A stretch of 6,017 bases of DNA from Peptococcaceae bacterium (GTDB taxonomy: Bacteria > Bacillota > Peptococcia > DRI-13 > UBA5745): contig JAISDM010000253.1 in NCBI GenBank assembly GCA_031264885.1, positions 1 through 6,017 of the forward strand, given 5' to 3'. Shown here one piece after another: positions 1 through 3,657 of the stretch (its first letter is position 1; each line of letters begins with the position of its first letter). The position numbers and the translations under genes were made by a program. The notes below the pieces were generated by a model, which was given only the letters and a program-made list of their open reading frames with translations, searched no databases and had not been told where the DNA came from.

Positions 1-201
1 GAGTCGAACACGACCGCACCCGGTGGGTGAGGGAGGGAGTGTGAGACTGGGCAGGCACGTGGTGAAATCAAGCGTCGCAAGACGCGCAGATTGAGCCCGT
101 GTCCTAACCCGGAATGACAGGGGATAGACAAGCCCGGCAATATTTAGGGTGCGTTTCCATATTGTGTTGACGGCGCCATTTTTGTCATTTTGGGTCGGTT
201 C
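1..201. other. Non-coding upstream region, partly structured
   Basis: I find no credible gene in this stretch. The first ~120 bases are rich in short complementary segments, most clearly the GNRA-capped hairpin at 66-92, with possible outer pairings such as GGGC (49-52) with GCCC (95-98) and CACG (56-59) with CGTG (98-101). This resembles a piece of a folded RNA or the end of a mobile element, but I cannot name a family. From about 130 to 200 the sequence becomes AT-richer and unremarkable. A GTGTGAG at 39-45 is loosely like a group II intron 5' end, but nothing else confirms an intron. Confidence 0.4.
66..92 (+). other. GNRA-capped hairpin, possible structured RNA fragment
   Basis: GCGTC (72-76) and GACGC (81-85) form a perfect 5-bp stem closed by the GNRA tetraloop GCAA (77-80). 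An outer 4-bp stem, AATC (66-69) with GATT (89-92), flanks it across a small internal loop (AA against GCA). GNRA loops are typical of folded RNAs such as group II introns, riboswitches and ribozymes. Orientation is assumed to be + because the tetraloop reads GCAA on that strand. The family is unknown, and a chance hairpin cannot be excluded. Confidence 0.35.
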
Positions 202-278
202 CGGGCGGCAGGATGCCGTCCCTACGCCCCTGCGCGCGCGTCGTTCGCGGTATCGCAGGGGCGGCATTTTGCCGCCCG
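202..278. repeat. Three-hairpin palindromic intergenic repeat (REP/MITE-like)
   Basis: The ends are inverted repeats: CGGGCGGCA (202-210) pairs with TGCCGCCCG (270-278). Inside are three potential hairpins. The left one is GGGCGGCA (203-210) with TGCCGTCCC (214-222), allowing one bulged base. The central one is CCCCTGCG (227-234) with CGCAGGGG (254-261). The right one is GGGCGGCA (259-266) with TGCCGCCC (270-277) around a TTT loop. The cloverleaf-like layout and lack of coding potential fit a short non-autonomous interspersed repeat. A similar GTAGGGGCGGCA string occurs at the window's right end, which supports a dispersed family. No U-tract follows, so it is not an obvious terminator. Confidence 0.6.
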
Positions 279-292
279 CCTGTGACTGAGAG

Positions 293-321
293 TTGACAGG
301 GCAGTTGTTATTTGATATGTT
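293..321 (+). promoter_or_regulatory. Predicted sigma-70-type promoter for the molybdenum hydroxylase gene
   Basis: A consensus -35 box TTGACA (293-298) is followed after 17 bases by TATGTT (316-321), a 4/6 match to TATAAT. A TGn motif (TGA, 313-315) sits directly before it, as in extended -10 promoters. Transcription would begin near 328, leaving a leader of about 150 nt before the start codon at 481. It lies just after the palindromic repeat, where base composition turns AT-rich. Prediction only; other AT-rich boxes in 320-460 could also serve. Confidence 0.6.
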
Positions 322-327
322 TATATT

Positions 328-464
328 GAAGCAGTTGAATATCGTGACAAATGTTTTAGGGGATGGTATATGGGCGTAATTTGTAAAAAAACAGGCTGAA
401 TTTTTAAATTGGAAACATTTCTGGAATGTAAGGAAAAGGTCAATTGTTTTGAAAGCTTAGGACC
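328..464 (+). promoter_or_regulatory. AT-rich 5' leader with a short dyad
   Basis: This ~140-base leader has no ORF and no riboswitch that I recognise. It contains a perfect 5-bp dyad, ACATT (415-419) and AATGT (425-429) with a 5-base spacer, which could be an operator half-site pair. It also has a direct repeat TTGAA (326-330 and 335-339) near the predicted transcription start. Neither matches a binding site I can name, and the length is generous for an unregulated leader. Confidence 0.25.
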
Positions 465-472
465 AAGGAGGA
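465..472 (+). promoter_or_regulatory. Strong Shine-Dalgarno site for the gene at 481
   Basis: AAGGAGGA (465-472) is nearly the full anti-Shine-Dalgarno complement and ends 8 bases before the ATG at 481. This fixes the start. An ATG-TAA pair at 472-477 overlaps the site and is too close to it to be used. Confidence 0.85.
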
Positions 473-480
473 TGTAAATC

Positions 481-3330
481 ATGGAACTCAACCGCGTCAG
501 GTACTACATCAACGGTGTGGAGCGGTATGTTACGGTGGATCCGGCTAAGGACACTCTGGCGGGGGTTTTGCGCCGGATTGGACTTACCGGTACGAAGATC
601 GGGTGCGGAATCGGCGTTTGCGGCGCTTGCACCGTTCTTGTGGACGGCAAGAATGTGCGTTCCTGTATCAAGAGGATCAAGGATGTCCCTGAAGACGCTG
701 AGATTCTGACCATTGAGGGAATCGGTATGCCTACGCATTTGCACCCGATTCAGCAGGCGTGGATTACATACGGAGGCGTTCAGTGCGGCTTCTGTACGCC
801 GGGCTTTATCGTTTCCGCTTACGCTCTGCTGGAGGCAAACCCGAACCCCACACGTCAGGAGGTTCGCCAGTGGTTTTACGACAACAAGAACATCTGCCGC
901 TGCACAGGGTATAAACCCATCGTGGACGCGGTCATGGCGGCCGCTGAGGTTATGCGCGGCGAAAAGACGATGGAGGATATTACCTTCAAACATCCTGAGG
1001 ACGGCGAATATTACGGTTCCTCGCTGCCGCGTCCCAGCGCGCTGAGCCGGGTCACCGGGCTTTGCGATTTTGGCGACGACATCATGCTGAAAATGCCCGA
1101 GGGGACTTTGGAGGTTGCGCTGGTTCAGCCCAGGAAGTATCATCACGCCCGTATCCTGAATATTGATTTCAGCGAGGCGGAGAAGATGCCCGGGGTCGCT
1201 AAGGTCATTACGGCCAAGGATCTCTATGACTTGGGCGGCACCAATATGATCGCCTGGAAGATGACGCATAAGCGCAACAAAGGGACGGGCGAGATGCGTC
1301 CGGTTCTGGCGGAGAAGAAGATTCTCCGTTATGGGGATGTGGTCGCTTTGGTCTGCGCCGACACGCGGGAACACGCCCGGGCGGCGGCGGCGGCCGTGAA
1401 GGTGGATCTGGAGCAGCTTCCGGAATACACCAGCGCGCTGGAGGCCGTTATGCCCGACGCCATGCAGATCCATCCGAACGTGCCCAATATATATGAAGCG
1501 CAGCCCCTTTTGAAAGACGATGTGGGCGAGGATACCCGCGACGTTTTGGACAACTCCAAGTATGTGGTGGAAGGCAGTTTTTACACCAGCCGCGAACCGC
1601 ATCTGTCCATCGAGGGCGATGTGCTTCAGGCGTACTTCGATCCGGACGGGCTTCTCACCGTACAAGGCAAGGCTCAGGCCATCGGAAATACCAAGAGCGA
1701 AATCGGCCCGGGCATCGGGCTGACCAAGGACAATCTTCGCATCATTATGAATCCCTCCGGCGCCAGTTTCGGCTGGTCCACGTCAACCGGCAGTTTCGCG
1801 CTGATCGCGGCTTGCACCGCTGTGACCAAGCTGCCTTGCAACCTGTCCATGAGTTATCTGGAACACCAGCATTACAGCGGGAAGCGCGCCCCATGTTATT
1901 TCAACGCGCGCATGGGCTGCGACGAAAACGGCAAAATTACGGCTTATGAATACGAGAGCGCGCTGGATCACGGGGCTTTTGCCGAAAAAACCTGCGGCCT
2001 GATGGACCGTATGCTGCGTTTCAACGGCTTCCCGTACTATATTCCCAACGCCTCCGCCATGCTGCGGATGGTGTTTGTGAATCACAGTTTTGCCACATCC
2101 TATCGCGGCTTCGGAGCGCCTCAGTCCGAGACGTGTTCCGAGCAGATCATCGATATGCTGGCCCACGAGGCGGGCATCGATCCCTTTGAATTCCGCTACA
2201 TCAACATCGCCCGGGAGGGGCAGACGACCATCAACAGTTTCCCCTACCGCGAGTATCCCATGGAAAAAATCTTCGATACCATGCGCCCGCTGTATAACGC
2301 GGCCAAGGAACGGGCCAAACAGGCCGATACCCCTGAGAAGCGCCGGGGCGTCGGCGTGGCTTTCGGCGGTTTCTCTGTCAGCGGCGGCCCGGCCGACAGC
2401 GCCGGCATCGCTTTGGGGCTGAATCCCGACGGCACTGTGACCAATTATAATACCTATGAGGACATCGGCCAGGGCGGCGACGTAGCCGTCATCACCCATA
2501 CGGTGGAGGCGCTCAAACCTCTGGGAATCAAACCGCATCAGGTGAAATCCGTTATGAACGACAGCAAGTTCTGTCCCGACACCGGCATCGCCGGAGGCAG
2601 CCGGCTGCATTTCATGTTCGGCAACGCCACCATCCTCGCGGCGAACCAGCTGATGGACGCCATGCGGAAAGAGGACGGCAGCTTCCGCACCTATGATGAA
2701 ATGGTGGCGGAGGACATTCCCACCCGCTATGACGTCCGCTACAGCAACACTGTGGTTCCCGGCTTGAAGGGCATGGATCCCAACAACGGACAGGGCAGCC
2801 CTTCCCCCACCGTTATGTACGGTTTGTTTATGAGCGAGGTGGAGGTCGATGTCAAAACCGGCAAAACTCAGGTGTTGTCCTATTCCTCTGTTTACGATGT
2901 GGGGCCTGTGGGCAATAAGCTCACCTTTGAGGGGCAGGCTTTCGGCGGCAACTCCCATTGCATCGGTTTCGCGCTCAGCGAGGATTATGAGGATGTGAAG
3001 AAGCACGGCAACATCGTGAGCTGCGGCATCCCCACCATTCTGGACATCCCCGACGATATGCCGCTTCACGGCGTCGTGACCAAGCGCGAGTTCGGCCCTT
3101 ACGGTTCCGCGGGCTGCTCCGAGCTGTTCCAGTCCGGCGGTCACATGAGTGTAATCAACGCGATCTTTGACGCCGCGGGCGTTCGTATTTACACGCTGCC
3201 GGCGACCCCCGACAAGGTGAAGGCGGGGCTGGCGGCGCTGGCCGGCGGCAAAGATATGAAGCCCAAGCGGTACTTCCTGGGCGGCGACATGTATGAGGAA
3301 ATCGAAGAGATGGTCGCCAATCCCGTTTGA
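481..3330 (+). CDS. Single-chain molybdopterin-dependent hydroxylase (aldehyde oxidoreductase Mop-like)
   Basis: This 949-residue protein belongs to the xanthine oxidase family of molybdenum hydroxylases, which oxidise aldehydes or N-heterocycles with water as oxygen source. Domains in order: a plant-type [2Fe-2S] domain with Cys42, Cys47, Cys50 and Cys62; a helical [2Fe-2S] domain with Cys102, Cys105, Cys139 and Cys141; an aldehyde-oxidase hammerhead domain (about 190-310); then the two molybdopterin domains. Visible cofactor loops are GASFG (427-431), YRGFG (541-545), DIGQG (661-665) and AGGSR (704-708). Glu881 in GCSEL is the expected catalytic base. The FAD domain of xanthine dehydrogenases is absent, as in Desulfovibrio gigas Mop (907 residues by memory); cysteine spacing matches that protein with a 2-residue offset. 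The C-terminus runs about 30 residues longer. There is no signal peptide or membrane segment, so it is probably cytoplasmic. Family is secure; substrate is not, since pocket positions differ from Mop. The start is set by the strong ribosome site at 465-472. The next gene is a likely redox partner. Confidence 0.92.
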   Translation: MELNRVRYYINGVERYVTVDPAKDTLAGVLRRIGLTGTKIGCGIGVCGACTVLVDGKNVRSCIKRIKDVPEDAEILTIEGIGMPTHLHPIQQAWITYGGVQCGFCTPGFIVSAYALLEANPNPTRQEVRQWFYDNKNICRCTGYKPIVDAVMAAAEVMRGEKTMEDITFKHPEDGEYYGSSLPRPSALSRVTGLCDFGDDIMLKMPEGTLEVALVQPRKYHHARILNIDFSEAEKMPGVAKVITAKDLYDLGGTNMIAWKMTHKRNKGTGEMRPVLAEKKILRYGDVVALVCADTREHARAAAAAVKVDLEQLPEYTSALEAVMPDAMQIHPNVPNIYEAQPLLKDDVGEDTRDVLDNSKYVVEGSFYTSREPHLSIEGDVLQAYFDPDGLLTVQGKAQAIGNTKSEIGPGIGLTKDNLRIIMNPSGASFGWSTSTGSFALIAACTAVTKLPCNLSMSYLEHQHYSGKRAPCYFNARMGCDENGKITAYEYESALDHGAFAEKTCGLMDRMLRFNGFPYYIPNASAMLRMVFVNHSFATSYRGFGAPQSETCSEQIIDMLAHEAGIDPFEFRYINIAREGQTTINSFPYREYPMEKIFDTMRPLYNAAKERAKQADTPEKRRGVGVAFGGFSVSGGPADSAGIALGLNPDGTVTNYNTYEDIGQGGDVAVITHTVEALKPLGIKPHQVKSVMNDSKFCPDTGIAGGSRLHFMFGNATILAANQLMDAMRKEDGSFRTYDEMVAEDIPTRYDVRYSNTVVPGLKGMDPNNGQGSPSPTVMYGLFMSEVEVDVKTGKTQVLSYSSVYDVGPVGNKLTFEGQAFGGNSHCIGFALSEDYEDVKKHGNIVSCGIPTILDIPDDMPLHGVVTKREFGPYGSAGCSELFQSGGHMSVINAIFDAAGVRIYTLPATPDKVKAGLAALAGGKDMKPKRYFLGGDMYEEIEEMVANPV

Positions 3331-3413
3331 TCCGGGGGAAAGCCCAGGCTGTTCATAGAGAGATGGGAGCGGAGCGCCGGATCCTTGCGGATTCCCGCTC
3401 CGTCCCGCCGGGG
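3331..3413 (+). other. Short 3' spacer with weak hairpin potential
   Basis: This GC-rich spacer lies between the stop codon of the molybdenum hydroxylase gene and the first copy of the 14-bp direct repeat. GGAGCGG (3366-3372) can pair with CCGCTCC (3395-3401), but the loop is 22 bases and no T-run follows, so I do not call it a terminator. No coding sequence is evident. Confidence 0.4.
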
Positions 3414-3427
3414 GGTCCGGGGGAGTC
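3414..3427. repeat. 14-bp direct repeat, left copy (probable target duplication)
   Basis: GGTCCGGGGGAGTC here is identical to 3578-3591 and sits immediately outside the palindromic element. Perfect short direct repeats flanking an inverted-repeat element are the usual footprint of transposition. The final TC could equally be assigned to the element's terminal repeat. Confidence 0.7.
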
Positions 3428-3577
3428 AATTCGTAGTTTGAAAAAATTCCCCTCTTGGGAGGGGTGGCAGACTCCGCCTGACGGGGTGGTGGCGCTTCGA
3501 AGAACCACCCCGGCGTTACGCGCCACCCCTCCCAGGAGGGGAATAAAAGATGCCGCATTTCCAAACTATGAATTGAA
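3428..3577. mobile_element. MITE-like palindromic element, ~150 bp, non-coding
   Basis: The terminal inverted repeats are 15 bp with one mismatch: TCAATTCGTAGTTTG (3426-3440) against CAAACTATGAATTGA (3562-3576). Inside lies a second, 23-bp inverted pair with one mismatch (3446-3468 and 3522-3544). Each of its arms is itself palindromic (CCCCTC...GAGGGG on the left, CCCCT...AGGGG on the right). At the centre, CGGGGTGGT (3482-3490) pairs with ACCACCCCG (3504-3512). The whole can fold as a branched cruciform. It is bracketed by 14-bp direct repeats and has no transposase, so it would be mobilised in trans. The CCCCTC...GGGGTGGC / ACCACCCCGGCG pattern resembles repeats I remember from bacterial genomes, but I cannot name a family. 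Confidence 0.75.
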
Positions 3578-3591
3578 GGTCCGGGGGAGTC
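3578..3591. repeat. 14-bp direct repeat, right copy (probable target duplication)
   Basis: An identical copy of 3414-3427 on the other side of the element. Its first 11 bases also form the 5' arm of the terminator hairpin at 3578-3608, so the duplication retained a working-looking stem. Confidence 0.7.
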
Positions 3592-3615
3592 CGTGTTTCC
3601 TCCGGACCCTTTTCT
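3578..3615 (+). terminator. Rho-independent terminator after the molybdenum hydroxylase gene
   Basis: GGTCCGGGGGA (3578-3588) pairs with TCCTCCGGACC (3598-3608) over 11 positions with a single G-U wobble. The loop is 9 bases, and CTTTTCT follows (3609-3615). This is a conventional intrinsic terminator shape with a modest T-run. It lies about 250 bases past the stop at 3330; without the inserted element and one repeat copy it would lie about 85 bases away. It may stop or attenuate transcription before the next gene. Confidence 0.7.
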
Positions 3616-3626
3616 GTGATTATAAT
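3596..3626 (+). promoter_or_regulatory. Possible promoter for the flavoprotein gene
   Basis: A perfect TATAAT (3621-3626) follows directly on the terminator. The -35 region, around 3596-3603 within the terminator arm, is a poor match to TTGACA, so only the -10 box supports this. Transcription would start near 3633, upstream of the ribosome site at 3643 and the ATG at 3658. If used, it would rule out the earlier in-frame GTG (3616) and ATG (3625) as start codons. Confidence 0.4.
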
Positions 3627-3642
3627 GATTATTTGTGAGAGT

Positions 3643-3648
3643 GGAGAG
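3643..3648 (+). promoter_or_regulatory. Ribosome binding site that favours the ATG at 3658
   Basis: GGAGAG (3643-3648) lies 9 bases before the ATG at 3658. The in-frame GTG at 3616 and ATG at 3625 have no purine-rich site upstream; they follow the terminator T-run and overlap the TATAAT box. The shorter start is therefore preferred. Confidence 0.6.
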
Positions 3649-3657
3649 AAGCCGCGC

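Noticed and set aside
1..25. Possible tRNA T-arm on the - strand (TTCGACT)
   Set aside because: Neighbouring bases do not form the expected anticodon and variable arms, and the window begins before the acceptor stem could be tested.
167..195. TTGACG as a second -35 box
   Set aside because: No acceptable -10 sequence lies at the right distance (TTGGGT at 190-195).
472..477. ATG-TAA minimal ORF before the main start
   Set aside because: The ATG overlaps the Shine-Dalgarno site and has no ribosome site of its own, so it is a coincidence.
457..1665. Open 402-codon frame on the - strand
   Set aside because: It lies opposite the strongly supported molybdenum hydroxylase gene and has no recognisable domain. 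High GC in third positions commonly leaves such antisense frames open.
1783..3564. Open 593-codon frame on the - strand
   Set aside because: It is antisense to the same gene and runs through the palindromic element. The translation is rich in His, Ala, Gly and Arg with no family signal, so it is a shadow frame.
3327..3638. Open 103-codon + frame across the intergenic gap
   Set aside because: It overlaps the stop of the upstream gene, reads through the MITE-like element and terminator, and has no ribosome site or recognisable protein.
3616..3657. Earlier GTG or ATG start adding 14 or 11 residues to the flavoprotein
   Set aside because: Both lie directly after the terminator T-run and overlap the TATAAT box, with no ribosome site; the ATG at 3658 has one.
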